Source: Arabiibacter massiliensis (GTDB lineage: Bacteria > Actinomycetota > Coriobacteriia > Coriobacteriales > Eggerthellaceae). From it: DNA of 64,000 nt. Positions 1 to 8,947 of the stretch are shown here, piece by piece; position 1 is the stretch's first letter; every line of letters begins with the position of its first letter. Location: NCBI RefSeq assembly GCF_900169505.1, contig NZ_LT827021.1:2697400-2761399 (forward strand), given 5' to 3'. The notes beneath the pieces are model-generated. The model worked only from the letters and a program-made list of their open reading frames with translations, had not been told where the DNA came from and did not search any database. A program made the translations under genes and the position numbers.

Positions 1-446
1 ACCTCGGGCTCCACCTCGATGTCCTCGGCGGGCTCGCCGTCGGGCGTGACGCGCGCGAGGGCCCCGGCGCGTTCGAGCAGCGTGCACAGGTTGGCGGCGG
101 TGTAGACGGAGAAGTTGTTCTCCTGCAGCTCGTCGACGTGCGCGTTCACGTCGGCCACGGGCTGAGGGGCGTCGCAGTAGGCGAGGATGCCCAGCAGCAC
201 CTTGCGGCGCGGGGCCATGGCTTTGAGCAGGTCGGCGGTGCGCTCCTCGGCCGGACGCTCGTCGGCGGCGGGTGCGGCGGGGGCCTCGGCGGCCTCGCGA
301 GCCAGCGCGTCCTCGGCCGGGCTCACCGTGGCGAGGAACTCGTCGGCTTGGCCTTCTTCGGCCTCGTCTTCGAAGTCCTCCAGTGGATCGAACTCGTCGT
401 AATCGGGTTCAAGAGAGAGATTGAAATTCGTGGAATCGTGAGTCAT
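1..446 (-). CDS. Hypothetical acidic protein with possible winged-helix region, partial (runs off left edge)
   Basis: Reading on the minus strand from ATG at 446 the frame stays open to the window edge (148 codons), so the C-terminus is missing. The first 70 or so residues are very acidic and Ala/Pro/Glu-rich, beginning MTHDSTNFNLSLEPDYDEFD, which looks disordered. From about residue 72 (KAMAPRRKVLLGILAYCD) there is a compact helical stretch resembling a small winged-helix domain, but I do not recognise the family. A well-formed promoter lies upstream (586-614). Function unknown; coding status is supported by strong third-position GC. Confidence 0.7.
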   Translation of the reverse strand, partial: MTHDSTNFNLSLEPDYDEFDPLEDFEDEAEEGQADEFLATVSPAEDALAREAAEAPAAPAADERPAEERTADLLKAMAPRRKVLLGILAYCDAPQPVADVNAHVDELQENNFSVYTAANLCTLLERAGALARVTPDGEPAEDIEVEPE

Positions 447-499
447 GTTCCGCCCCTCGTCAGACGTTGCTTGCCAGTCTACGATGCGCACGGCATCGC

Positions 500-519
500 G
501 AACCTCACCCCTGAGGTTC
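500..519. other. Short perfect hairpin in the leader between promoter and the 446 gene
   Basis: GAACCTCA - CCCC - TGAGGTTC is a perfect 8-bp stem with a 4-nt loop. It lies inside the predicted 5' leader of the minus-strand gene starting at 446. On the plus strand it is followed by CCCACTTTT, so it could instead end transcription entering from the right. Role not determined. Confidence 0.4.
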
Positions 520-585
520 CCACTTTTGCAAACAACGTCCGCATCGATCGCGCTCATGCGCTCTCGGGCGGACTCCCCACCAAGC

Positions 586-614
586 ATGATAGGGTGGCCG
601 CCCCCGGGTGTCAA
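586..614 (-). promoter_or_regulatory. Sigma-70-type promoter for the gene starting at 446
   Basis: On the minus strand TTGACA (614-609) is separated by exactly 17 nt from TATCAT (591-586). This is a near-consensus promoter about 140 nt upstream of the start codon at 446. Confidence 0.65.
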
Positions 615-871
615 GGAGGAAAGTTGCAGTGTCTGAGCGGAAGCGGAGGCGGAAAAGAGCGATAAGCAGGGTCGAGTCGACTCAAATATCTCAAAGGCCG
701 CGTTTGTCCATTCGCTGGCGCAAAGCCGGCACGGCTTCTCTGCTTGCGACGACCGTCGAATCCTCCGGATCGCTCGTTGAAAATCGCCTGCACGAGTTCT
801 TTGAATTTCCGCTCGCTCATGACGAGCGGTACGGCGTTGTCGGTTGGCGTCGATTCTTTGGGCTTCTCCAT
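611..871 (-). CDS. Small hypothetical protein (doubtful)
   Basis: An 86-codon minus-strand frame starting MEKPKESTPTDNAVPLVMSE. A purine-rich GAGGGG lies about 7 nt upstream of the ATG, and the first 35 residues look like a plausible acidic/helical peptide. The second half is Arg/Pro-rich and overlaps the -35 element of the promoter at 586-614, which is unusual for a real gene. No family recognised. If it is not coding, 447-952 holds only the hairpin and promoter listed separately. Confidence 0.3.
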   Translation of the reverse strand: MEKPKESTPTDNAVPLVMSERKFKELVQAIFNERSGGFDGRRKQRSRAGFAPANGQTRPLRYLSRLDPAYRSFPPPLPLRHCNFPP

Positions 872-952
872 GATGCCGCCCCTCGGGGCGCGCGATCCCT
901 TCGTCTCCTGCTATTCTACAACGACAACTTCTACTGAACGGTGGTGCCGCCA

Positions 953-1708
953 ATGCGCTTCGTGATCTCCCCAGCCAAGAAGATGAACGTGGTGGACGAC
1001 GCCTTTGCGTGGCGCGAGCTGCCGCGGTTCGTCGACGACGCGGCGCGGCTGGCCGAGGCGGTGCGGACGCTTGCCTACAAAGAGGCGAAGGCGCTCTGGG
1101 GGTGCAGCGACGCGCTGGCCGAGCTCAACTTCGAGCGCTTCCGCACGATGGACGTGCGGGCCGAGGGCGCGCTCACGCCGGCTGTGCTGGCCTACGAGGG
1201 CATCCAGTACCAGCACCTTGCGCCGCAGGTGATGACGGCCCAGCAGCTCGACTACCTGCAGGAGCATCTGCGCATCCTGTCCGGCTTCTACGGTGTGCTG
1301 CGCCCGCTCGACGGCGTGGTGCCGTACCGGCTGGAGATGCAGGCGAAGCTGGCGGTGGGAGGCACGCGCGATCTGTACGGCTTCTGGGGCGACCGCCTGT
1401 GCCGCGCGCTCGCGGAGGAGACGAGCGTGGTGGTGAACCTGGCCTCCGTCGAGTACGCGAAAGCGGTTCTGCCGCATGCCGAGCGCTGCGGCGTTGAGGT
1501 GGTCACCTGCCTGTTCGGCACGATAGACGCGCGCGGCCGCCTCGTGCAGCGCTCGACCGCCGCGAAGGCCGCCCGCGGCTCGATGGTACGCTGGTGCGCC
1601 GAGAACGACGTGCGCCACGTCGACGACCTGCGCGCCTTCGACGTGCTCGGCCATGCTTTCGATGAAGGGCGCTCGACGGGGGAATGCCTCGTGTTCGTGA
1701 GAGCTTGA
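953..1708 (+). CDS. yaaA: Peroxide-stress protein YaaA (DUF328/UPF0246)
   Basis: 251 residues starting MRFVISPAKKMN, which matches the family's N-terminal ISPAK signature. Further hallmarks are the segment LSGFYGVLRPLDGVVPYRLEM in the middle, then DLYGFWGD and VVNLASVEYAKAV. Length fits the family (about 250-260). In E. coli YaaA lowers free iron and limits DNA damage during hydrogen-peroxide stress; the fold is a DNA-binding-like HhH variant. I chose ATG 953 rather than GTG 941 because the family start is at the hydrophobic strand MRFVISP. It is a single-gene unit between a minus-strand region and the AlbA gene. Confidence 0.93.
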   Translation: MRFVISPAKKMNVVDDAFAWRELPRFVDDAARLAEAVRTLAYKEAKALWGCSDALAELNFERFRTMDVRAEGALTPAVLAYEGIQYQHLAPQVMTAQQLDYLQEHLRILSGFYGVLRPLDGVVPYRLEMQAKLAVGGTRDLYGFWGDRLCRALAEETSVVVNLASVEYAKAVLPHAERCGVEVVTCLFGTIDARGRLVQRSTAAKAARGSMVRWCAENDVRHVDDLRAFDVLGHAFDEGRSTGECLVFVRA

Positions 1709-1764
1709 GCTCGTTCAAATTTCTTCCTTTTCTTCAAAAAGAACAAACAAATGTACGCATAATA

Positions 1765-1773
1765 TGCTATACT
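1765..1773 (+). promoter_or_regulatory. Extended -10 promoter for the AlbA/ATPase gene
   Basis: TGCTATACT fits an extended -10 (TGnTATACT) in an unusually AT-rich stretch (1712-1795) about 80 nt before the next gene. No clear -35 is visible. Confidence 0.45.
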
Positions 1774-1849
1774 GAATTGAAGAAATCAGCGACGTGCCGA
1801 AGGCACCGAGTAGTCCGTGTCGCTTCGCGGAAGGGGGAGGCGCGTGGAT

Positions 1850-3325
1850 GTGCTCGATATCTCGCGGTATCAAGAGAATGATCGGCTGGAGGCCAAAGCG
1901 GCGGGGTTCAATCTGCCTCGGAGTCTTTGGGAAACGTACTCGGCGTTCGCCAACACCATGGGAGGGCTCATCTTGCTTGGGGTCGAGGAGCGGGGCCGGC
2001 GCTTAACCGTATCAGGCGTCTCCAATGTTGAGAAACTGCTCGACGACTTTTGGAACGCCGTCAACAATCCGCGCAAGGTGAGCGCCAACATCCTTGTCGA
2101 CGACGACGTCGAGGCGGTGGAGCTCGAGGGTAAGCGCGTCATAGCGGTGAAGGTGCCGCGTGCGGATCGGCGACTCAAGCCGGTGTTCATCGACTACAAT
2201 CCGCTTACCGGCACCTATCGGCGCAACCACACGGGCGACTACCACTGCACGTACGAGACGATTCGGGCGATGATGCGCGATGCGGCCGACGAGTCCATGG
2301 ATAGCCGCGTGGTCGAGCATATGAAGATAGACGAACTGGACGAAGACACCCTGCGCCGCTACCGCAACCGGTACAAGCAGTTCAACGAGAACCATATCTG
2401 GTCGAACCTTCCCAACGACGAATTCCTGTGCCGCATCGGCGCCGCGTGCCGGACGGATGATGGCGTCGTGCGACCCACGGGCGCTGGAGTATTGATGTTC
2501 GGGCAGGATTGGCGCATAACGTCTGAGTTTCCGAATTACTTCCTCGACTACCGCGAGCAACGCGATCCCGCCTTGCGGTGGGAGGATCGTATCACGTCGC
2601 AAGGCGGGCAGTGGTCGGGCAACGCGTACGACTTTTACTTCCGCGTGTATCCGAAGCTTGCTCAGGCGTTGAAAGTGCCTTTCAAGCTGGAGGGGATATC
2701 GAGGATCGACGACACGCCTGCTCACAAGGCGTTGCGTGAGGCTCTGGTGAATTGCCTGACGAACTCCGACTATTATGGAAGACGCGGCCTCGTTGCGCTT
2801 TGGACGCCCGATAGGATCGAGCTTGCGAATCCAGGTGGTTTCCGAGTCGATGTCGACAAGGCACTTGTCGGAGGAGTGTCCGACCCTCGGAACGCGACCA
2901 TGCTGAAAATATTCTCGTTCGTCGAAATCGGCGAGCGGGCGGGAAGCGGGCTTCCCAAAATACACGACGGTTGGACTTCGTGCGGGTACGAGCCGCCGAA
3001 GTACGAGGAGACGTTCGACCCCGACAGAACGACTCTCGCTTTGCCGCTTAAGAAGGAAAAGCAAGCGGCAAAAGCAAGCGGCAAAAACAAGCGGCAAAAA
3101 CAAGCGGCAAAAACTGGCGGGATAACGCGCGCGAAGCAAGCGGAGATATTGAAGCTCCTAAGGATCGAGGGTGGTTTGGGAACCGGTGCCATAGCTGAAC
3201 ATCTCGATATGAGCACACCACGCACCCGAGCGATTCTCTCCGGAATGGTCGAGGGTGGCCTCATCGTTTCCGAAGGGCAGAGCCGCGCCCGTGTGTACCG
3301 ATTGCCCGACGACGCCGGCGAATAA
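1850..3325 (+). CDS. AlbA_2 (Schlafen-type) / GHKL-ATPase-like transcriptional regulator
   Basis: About 491 residues. The N-terminal 130 residues carry the AlbA_2 divergent nucleic-acid-binding signature (RLEAKAA...LWETYSAFANTMGGLILLGVEE). The middle holds the HATPase_c_4-like block (residues near 290-330: LREALVNCLTNSDYYGRRG ... DRIELANPGGF). The end is a winged helix (QAEILKLLRIEGGLGTGAIAEHL). Such proteins are often called RecG-like or Schlafen-family regulators; substrate and target are unknown. GTG 1850 was chosen because GGGGGAGG ends 9 nt upstream; GTG 1844 is possible but too close to that site. The linker before the winged helix is encoded by a 13-bp tandem repeat (3062-3113) whose unit is not a multiple of three. 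Confidence 0.8.
   Translation: MLDISRYQENDRLEAKAAGFNLPRSLWETYSAFANTMGGLILLGVEERGRRLTVSGVSNVEKLLDDFWNAVNNPRKVSANILVDDDVEAVELEGKRVIAVKVPRADRRLKPVFIDYNPLTGTYRRNHTGDYHCTYETIRAMMRDAADESMDSRVVEHMKIDELDEDTLRRYRNRYKQFNENHIWSNLPNDEFLCRIGAACRTDDGVVRPTGAGVLMFGQDWRITSEFPNYFLDYREQRDPALRWEDRITSQGGQWSGNAYDFYFRVYPKLAQALKVPFKLEGISRIDDTPAHKALREALVNCLTNSDYYGRRGLVALWTPDRIELANPGGFRVDVDKALVGGVSDPRNATMLKIFSFVEIGERAGSGLPKIHDGWTSCGYEPPKYEETFDPDRTTLALPLKKEKQAAKASGKNKRQKQAAKTGGITRAKQAEILKLLRIEGGLGTGAIAEHLDMSTPRTRAILSGMVEGGLIVSEGQSRARVYRLPDDAGE
3062..3113 (+). repeat. 13-bp tandem repeat, four copies, inside a coding region
   Basis: CAAGCGGCAAAAA repeats four times head-to-tail (3062-3074 with a final G, then 3075-3087, 3088-3100 and 3101-3113 identical). 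Because 13 is not divisible by three, successive units are read in different frames, giving the Lys/Gln-rich linker of the AlbA-type regulator. Gain or loss of one unit would shift the frame upstream of the C-terminal winged helix. Confidence 0.9.
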
Positions 3326-3400
3326 CCTCCTGCGCGCTTGCCACACCTGCTACAATAGGCAATTACGATTCGCCCCGCTCGTCCAAGGAAAGACACCGCC

Positions 3401-5974
3401 ATGAAACCTTACAACCCGCATGAGATCGAGCCCCGCTGGCAGAAAGCGTGGGCCGACGCTGACCTCAACAAAGTGACCGAGGACGCCTCCAAGCCGAAGC
3501 GCTACGTGCTCGAGATGTTCCCGTACCCCTCGGGCGACATCCACATGGGGCATGTGCGCAACTACTCCATCGGCGACGTCATCGCGCGCTACTCCAAGAT
3601 GCGCGGCTTCGACGTGCTGCACCCCATGGGCTGGGACGCGTTCGGCCTGCCGGCGGAGAACGCGGCCATCAAGCACAACAGCCACCCCGCCGCCTGGACC
3701 TACGCCAACATCGACACGCAGAAGGCATCGTTCAAGCGCATGGGCTTCAGCTACGACTGGGACCGCACCGTGGTGGCGTGCGACCCCGAATACTACCGCT
3801 GGGGCCAGTGGATTTTCCTCCAGATGTGGAAGCGCGGCCTGGTGGAACGCCGCAACAGCCCGGTGAACTGGTGCCCCAACTGCGAGACCGTGCTCGCCAA
3901 CGAGCAGGTGACGGAGGGCGAGTGCTGGCGCTGCCACGGCACGGTGGAGAAGCGCGACCTCACCCAGTGGTACCTCAAGATCACCGACTACGCGCAGGAG
4001 CTGCTGGACGACCTCGACCAGCTGGACGGCTGGCCCGAGCGCGTCAAGCAGATGCAGGCCAACTGGATCGGCCGCTCCGAGGGCGCGGAAGTCACGTTCA
4101 CGCTGTGCGGGCCCGACGGCGAGGCGCCGGCCGAGCCGACCGAGGACGACCTCATCACCGTGTTCACCACGCGCCCAGACACCTTGTTCGGCTGCTCGTT
4201 CTTCCTGCTGGCGCCCGAGTACAAGGGCCTCATGGACCTCGTGGCCGGCACCGAGTACGAAGCCGGCGTGCGCGAGGTGGTGGAGGCCGCCGCCAAGGTG
4301 AGTGCCGTGGAGCGCGCGCAGGGCGACCGCGAGAAGCATGGCGCGTTCACCGGGCGCTACATGGTGAACCCCATAAACAACGAAAAGGTGCCCGTGTGGG
4401 TGGCCGACTACATCGTGAGCGACTACGGCACCGGCGCGGTCATGGCCGTGCCCTGCGGCGACCAGCGCGACTTCGAGTTCGCGCGCAAGTACGACCTGCC
4501 CATCATCCCCATCATCCTCGGTGAGGATGACCCGCTGTATCCCCAGCTCAACGGCGTTCAGGAGCGTCGCGTGACCACGGTTGACTGGGAGGCCGCCTAC
4601 GACGCCGAGGGCATCCTCGTGCAGTCCGGCAAGTACACCGGCATGGTGGGCGGCAAGCACAGCCCGGCCGTGGACGCCATCATCGCCGACCTCGAAGCCG
4701 CCGGCAAGGGCCGCACGAAGGTGGAGTTCCGCCTGCGCGACTGGCTCATCAGCCGCCAGCGCTACTGGGGCAACCCCATCCCGGCCATCCACTGCCCGGA
4801 GTGCGGCCTGGTGCCCGTGCCCGAAAGCGACCTGCCGGTGCGCCTGCCCGAGGACATCGACCTGGCTGCGGGCGAGACGCTGGCCACGCACGAGGCGTTC
4901 GTGAACACCACCTGCCCCGTGTGCGGCGGCCCGGCCAAGCGCGAGACGGACACCATGGACACGTTCACGTGCTCCAGCTGGTACTACCTGCGCTACACCG
5001 ACCCGCACAACGACGAGCTGCCCTTCGCGCCCGAGAAGGCGAACCGCTGGCTGCCGGTGGACCAGTACATCGGCGGCATCGAGCACGCCATCCTGCACCT
5101 CTTGTACAGCCGCTTCTTCACGAAGGTGCTGCGCGATCTGGGCATGGTGGACTTCGACGAGCCGTTCGCGAACCTTCTGTGCCAGGGCATGGTGAAGGAC
5201 GAGCACGGCGAGACGATGAGCAAGTCGAAGGGCAACGTCATCGCCCCCGAGGACATGATCGCCGAGTACGGCGCGGACGCCGTACGCGCGTACATCCTGT
5301 TCATGGCCCCGCCCGACAAGGACCTCCTGTGGGACGAGGGGGGACTCGCCGGCATCTACAAGTTCATGAACCGTGCGTGGCGCATCGTGAACGACCTCGC
5401 CGGCAAGGCCGGCGACGAGACGCTCTACCAGCCGGGCGCGAGCGAGGCCGAGGGCGTCGAGGCGCTGAAGAAGCTCGTGCGCGAGCGGCACCGCGTGGCG
5501 GGCAAGGTGGTCGACGACTTCGACCGCAACAACTTCAACACCGCCATCGCCGCCATCATGGAGCTGTGCAACGCGGCGGCCGACTACCTGCGCAAGTGCT
5601 CGCCCGACGAGCGCGCGGCCTGCGAGGGCTCCCGCGCCATCGACCCCGAGGTGGCCGAGGTCATCGTGAAGCTCATGGCCCCCATCGCGCCGCACTGGGC
5701 CGAGGAGCTGTGGCACGATGTGCTGGGCCGCGAAGGCTCCGTGCACGTGCAGCCGTGGCCCGAGTTCGACCCCGAGCAAGCCAAGGCCGACGAGGTGGAG
5801 CTGGCCGTGCAGGTGAACGGCAAGGTGAAGGCCAAGATCATGGTGGCCGCCGACGCTGCGGAGGACGACGTGAAGGCCGCCGGCCTCGCCGCCGTGGAGA
5901 AGGCGCTCGAGGGCAAGGATGTGAAGAAGGTGGTCGTCGTCCCCGGCCGCCTGGTGAACATCGTCGCGAAGTAA
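3401..5974 (+). CDS. leuS: Leucyl-tRNA synthetase
   Basis: 857 residues, a class Ia synthetase of the bacterial LeuRS type that charges tRNA-Leu with leucine in the cytoplasm. The HIGH-type motif is HMGH (residues 48-51, within [11 protein letters not shown]) and the KMSKS loop reads MSKSK at residues 606-610. The connective-peptide editing domain lies between ([38 protein letters not shown]). Zinc-ribbon-like CPNCE...CWRCH and CPECG...CPVCG pairs are present. Start ATG 3401 is preceded by AAGGAAAG. Followed directly by a strong terminator, so a monocistronic unit. Confidence 0.98.
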   Translation: MKPYNPHEIEPRWQKAWADADLNKVTEDASKPKRYVLEMFPYPSGDIHMGHVRNYSIGDVIARYSKMRGFDVLHPMGWDAFGLPAENAAIKHNSHPAAWTYANIDTQKASFKRMGFSYDWDRTVVACDPEYYRWGQWIFLQMWKRGLVERRNSPVNWCPNCETVLANEQVTEGECWRCHGTVEKRDLTQWYLKITDYAQELLDDLDQLDGWPERVKQMQANWIGRSEGAEVTFTLCGPDGEAPAEPTEDDLITVFTTRPDTLFGCSFFLLAPEYKGLMDLVAGTEYEAGVREVVEAAAKVSAVERAQGDREKHGAFTGRYMVNPINNEKVPVWVADYIVSDYGTGAVMAVPCGDQRDFEFARKYDLPIIPIILGEDDPLYPQLNGVQERRVTTVDWEAAYDAEGILVQSGKYTGMVGGKHSPAVDAIIADLEAAGKGRTKVEFRLRDWLISRQRYWGNPIPAIHCPECGLVPVPESDLPVRLPEDIDLAAGETLATHEAFVNTTCPVCGGPAKRETDTMDTFTCSSWYYLRYTDPHNDELPFAPEKANRWLPVDQYIGGIEHAILHLLYSRFFTKVLRDLGMVDFDEPFANLLCQGMVKDEHGETMSKSKGNVIAPEDMIAEYGADAVRAYILFMAPPDKDLLWDEGGLAGIYKFMNRAWRIVNDLAGKAGDETLYQPGASEAEGVEALKKLVRERHRVAGKVVDDFDRNNFNTAIAAIMELCNAAADYLRKCSPDERAACEGSRAIDPEVAEVIVKLMAPIAPHWAEELWHDVLGREGSVHVQPWPEFDPEQAKADEVELAVQVNGKVKAKIMVAADAAEDDVKAAGLAAVEKALEGKDVKKVVVVPGRLVNIVAK

Positions 5975-6000
5975 GGAACGACGCACAGAGAGAGTCGAAA

Positions 6001-6029
6001 CGGCCTGCGATCAGAAAAATCGCAGGCCG
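6001..6029. terminator. Bidirectional rho-independent terminator after leuS
   Basis: CGGCCTGCGAT - CAGAAAA - ATCGCAGGCCG is a perfect 11-bp stem followed by TCTTCGTT on the plus strand. It sits between the convergent stops of leuS (5974) and the anti-sigma gene (6036). Confidence 0.8.
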
Positions 6030-6035
6030 TCTTCG

Positions 6036-6986
6036 TTAGGCGGCGACGTTTTCGGTGATGGTGAACAGGGCTGGGAGGGACACCGCGCCTTTGCTTTCCC
6101 AGTAATCTCGGTAGAGCGCCTCGAAGTCGGTCACCGGTGCGATGGTGTACTTTTTCGTCTGCTTGGTGCCGTCTTCGAACGTGGCTGTCATCGTGAACGT
6201 CGACTGCGCTAGCTTGTCGGCGGCCTGGGCGAAGAGCATGGGCATGGACTGGTTGTTCAACTGCTCGATTTCTTCGTAGTCGTCGACGATCGCGTACTTA
6301 TGCTTTTCCAATTCCAGCAGGTCGCCCTCAAGGGTTACCGGCACGAGCACCCGGCACTCGATGTCGCGCTCGTCGAGGTCCTGCTCGTCGTAGTCCACGG
6401 AGAACGTGGTGCTGTCCTCTATCGTGTAGCCCTCCTCCACGGCGGGATCGTCGTCGTCATAGACGCCGTGCGCGCGCAGGAACTGCTCTCCGTCGTACCA
6501 TTCGAAGTAAAGCCCGTCTCCTTCGAGTTCGTAGACGATCGAGGCGATATTGTCGCCCGTGCAGGCCATGTCGAAATTGAAGGCCGCGATCCTCTGATCC
6601 TGAGTGCCGCCTGCACCCGAAGGGTGGAACGCGCCCAGGCTCAGCTCCACGGTCTTGCCGGGCTCTTGTTCGGGGTTCTCCGCCGCGTAGGCGGCGAGCG
6701 CGAAGAAGTTGCCGCCCGCCGGAGCGCTTGCCGTCGAATTCTCCGGGGCAGGTTCGAGTGCGCTCGTAAGAAGCCCCGAAATGTTCAGCCCCACTGTCAC
6801 CGCGACGGCCAACGCCACCGCACATCCTCCGGCAGCAACCATGCGCGCCCGCTTGCGTCGCGGCCGTGCGGCAGCGCGCGGCTCCTCCGTGCGCCGGACC
6901 TCGCGCAGCACGGCGTCGTGCACGTGGCCGGGCAGCTCCACGCGACCCATCAGGTCGTTGTACTCACGCAGGTTCGACGGCTTCAT
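6036..6986 (-). CDS. Putative membrane-anchored anti-sigma factor
   Basis: 316 residues. A short basic cytoplasmic N-terminus (about 1-48) precedes one transmembrane helix (about 49-73, MVAAGGCAVALAVAVTVGL), followed by an extracytoplasmic domain of about 240 residues rich in Asp/Glu and Tyr that I do not recognise. The start overlaps the end of the upstream ECF sigma gene by 23 nt, which implies translational coupling and a regulator/partner relation. By analogy with other ECF loci it would hold the sigma factor inactive at the membrane until an envelope signal is sensed; that is inference from context and topology. Confidence 0.6.
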   Translation of the reverse strand: MKPSNLREYNDLMGRVELPGHVHDAVLREVRRTEEPRAAARPRRKRARMVAAGGCAVALAVAVTVGLNISGLLTSALEPAPENSTASAPAGGNFFALAAYAAENPEQEPGKTVELSLGAFHPSGAGGTQDQRIAAFNFDMACTGDNIASIVYELEGDGLYFEWYDGEQFLRAHGVYDDDDPAVEEGYTIEDSTTFSVDYDEQDLDERDIECRVLVPVTLEGDLLELEKHKYAIVDDYEEIEQLNNQSMPMLFAQAADKLAQSTFTMTATFEDGTKQTKKYTIAPVTDFEALYRDYWESKGAVSLPALFTITENVAA

Positions 6987-7503
6987 GTCGGGCCTCCTCT
7001 TCCAGATCGAGCTTCAGGCGCTTGCGGGCGCGGTGCAAGCGGGTTCTCACGGTGGCGGGATTGCAGCGCGTCATGCGTGCCACTTCGTCGAGCGGGTACC
7101 CCTCGAAGTAGTGCAGGTGCACGATGAGGCGCATGCCATCGGGAAGGCGGCCGACGGCGTCCCACACATCGCTCTCCATGAGGCGCGCGGCGGGAGGCGT
7201 GCACGTCATCGCCCGCTCGAGGCCGGCATCCTCGGTGGGCACCACGCGGCGCGCCCATGCCGAGCGGCGCAGCTCGTTGCAGCGGTTGATGGTGGTGCGA
7301 ATGAGCCACGCCTTCAAGTGCTCGTCGTCTTGGAAGGCCGTGCGGTCCTTGTGCAGGCGCAGGAACACGTCTTGGGCGACGTCGTCCGCGTCCTGCGGCG
7401 AGCGCGTCTGGTTGAGCGCGAGCCGGTACACCGTCGGCCCCCACTGCGCCATGGCGTGTTCGAGGAACGCCTCCGGCCGGGTATGTTCGTTCACGGGCAT
7501 CAT
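6964..7503 (-). CDS. ECF-type RNA polymerase sigma factor
   Basis: Up to 179 residues with the two sigma-70 regions in order: region 2 near residues 15-85 (AMAQWGPTVYRLALNQTRSPQDADDVAQDVFLRLHKD...KAWLIRTTINRCNELRR) and region 4 near 112-165 (AVGRLPDGMRLIVHLHYFEGYPLDEVARMTRCNPATVRTRLHRARKRL). It belongs to the ECF group and probably directs transcription of a small envelope-stress regulon including itself. GAGAGG lies too close to the ATG at 7503 but 9 nt before an in-frame GTG at 7494, which may be the true start. Co-transcribed with the membrane anti-sigma partner. Confidence 0.88.
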   Translation of the reverse strand: MMPVNEHTRPEAFLEHAMAQWGPTVYRLALNQTRSPQDADDVAQDVFLRLHKDRTAFQDDEHLKAWLIRTTINRCNELRRSAWARRVVPTEDAGLERAMTCTPPAARLMESDVWDAVGRLPDGMRLIVHLHYFEGYPLDEVARMTRCNPATVRTRLHRARKRLKLDLEEEARHEAVEPA

Positions 7504-7639
7504 CCTCTCTGCACCATAACATGCGGCAGGCGAACGGAATGTTCCCGCGCCGCAAAGTTTTTCGGCCTACTTCGCCGCGCGATGCGCGGGAAGCGTTGCG
7601 CTATCATGGCTTGGAAGCGTGCGATGAGGGAGGCAAGCC

Positions 7640-8716
7640 ATGAACGAGGTGTTCGAGGAGATGCGCATCGGAAGCCTACGGGCGAAGAACCGGCTGGTGC
7701 GGGCGGCCACCTATGAGCGGCTGGCGACTGAGGACGGGCATCTCACGCCGGAGCTTGCCGGCATCTACGACGAGCTGGCCGCAAGCGGAGTGGGCACGAT
7801 CATCGTGAGCTACGCCTCCGTCACGCGCGACGAGCAGCCGAACCCGCGCATGCTCGGCATCTACGACGACTCGTTCGTGCCGGAGTACCGCTCGCTCGTG
7901 GCCGCTGCGCACGCTCGCGATGTGCGCATGATCTCGCAGATCGTGTACGGCGGCTCGGCCACGAAGCTCGATCCCCCGAGCGCGCGCATCCTGGGACCCT
8001 CGGCGGTGGCGAGCCCGAAGACGGGCGTCGTGCCGGTGGAGGCGACGGCGGAGGACCTGCGCATGCTGGTCGAGGCGTTCGCCGCGGCTGCCCGGCGCGC
8101 CCAGGAAGCCGGGTTCGACGGCGTGGAGCTGCACGCGGCGCACGGCTACCTGCTCAGCCAGTTTTTGAGCCCGCACCTCAACCTGCGCACTGACGAGTAC
8201 GGCGGGGGCATCGAGAACCGCGTGCGCCTCGGGGCGGAGGTGCTCGCGGCCATCCGGCGCGAAGTAGGCGGAGAGTTCCCCATACTTGTGAAGCTGAACA
8301 GCTCGGACGGCGTGGAGGGCGGCCTCACCGAGGACGACAGCCTGGCGGCGGCGCGCCTGTTCGCGGAAGCCGGCGCGACGGCCATCGAGGCGAGCGGCGC
8401 GTGGCGGAACTGCCGCGTGCGGGACTTCGCCGGCGAGCCGTTCTTCGCCGCCTACGCGCGTCGCCTCGTGCGCGAGGCAGGCGTGCCGGCGATCCTGACC
8501 GGCGGCAACCGCAGCGTCGCGGCCATGGAGCGCCTCGCGCGCGAGGACGGTATCGCCGGCTTCGGCTTGTGCCGCCCGCTCATCTGCGAGCCCGACCTGC
8601 CGCTCCGCTGGGCGGCCGATCCCGCCTACCAGCCCCGCTGCGTCTCGTGCGGCAGCTGCGACAACACTCACGGCCATCGCTGCATCCTCCCCGGCACCCC
8701 GCAGGTGCAAGCATAG
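7640..8716 (+). CDS. Old Yellow Enzyme family NADH:flavin oxidoreductase
   Basis: 358 residues, a single-domain FMN-binding TIM barrel. Recognisable OYE blocks are KNRLVRAATYE near residue 16, GFDGVELHAAHGYLLSQFLSP near 150-170, the TDEYGGGIENRVRL loop after it, and the C-terminal GLCRPLICEPDLPLRW phosphate-binding region. The C-terminus carries a Cys cluster (CVSCGSCDNTHGHRC). Many longer relatives have an Fe-S linker and an NAD(P)H domain after the barrel; here those are absent, so reducing equivalents must come from another partner or directly from pyridine nucleotide. Likely reduces alpha,beta-unsaturated carbonyls; the substrate cannot be inferred. GAGGGAGG precedes the ATG. Confidence 0.9.
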   Translation: MNEVFEEMRIGSLRAKNRLVRAATYERLATEDGHLTPELAGIYDELAASGVGTIIVSYASVTRDEQPNPRMLGIYDDSFVPEYRSLVAAAHARDVRMISQIVYGGSATKLDPPSARILGPSAVASPKTGVVPVEATAEDLRMLVEAFAAAARRAQEAGFDGVELHAAHGYLLSQFLSPHLNLRTDEYGGGIENRVRLGAEVLAAIRREVGGEFPILVKLNSSDGVEGGLTEDDSLAAARLFAEAGATAIEASGAWRNCRVRDFAGEPFFAAYARRLVREAGVPAILTGGNRSVAAMERLAREDGIAGFGLCRPLICEPDLPLRWAADPAYQPRCVSCGSCDNTHGHRCILPGTPQVQA

Positions 8717-8755
8717 GACGTTTCCGGCGGTTCATACGGAAAACGAGCCCTCGAA

Positions 8756-8905
8756 GTCACAGTTTTGGCCGCTCTGAAGCTTTTTGGACGGTCGTCGGGC
8801 GGCCTGCTCGCGTGCCAAGCAAAACACGCGTGCGTTTTCCCAGGTCGCTTATAGGGGAGCGCTCGGATCCGCCCTCCAAAAGCTTCAGAGCGGCAAAAAC
8901 GTGAC
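8756..8905. repeat. 150-bp element with about 34-bp imperfect terminal inverted repeats
   Basis: The left arm (8756-8791) and right arm (8872-8905) are inverted copies with a perfect 17-bp core (GCCGCTCTGAAGCTTTT and its complement) and GTCAC/GTGAC at the outer ends. A smaller palindrome (near AAAACACGCGTGCGTTTT) lies at about 8820-8837 in the centre. It occupies most of the gap between the convergent OYE and LuxR genes. Structure resembles a miniature inverted-repeat element or a large termination structure. No ORF inside. Confidence 0.7.
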
Positions 8906-8947
8906 TTGATCGGCGGTCATTGTCATCCTTCGGCTCGCTTCGCTCGA

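Noticed and set aside
3350..5986. 878-codon open frame on the minus strand opposite leuS
   Set aside because: It mirrors the codon structure of leuS in a GC-rich genome, its translation is His/Val/Leu/Arg repetitive without domains, and leuS is certain.
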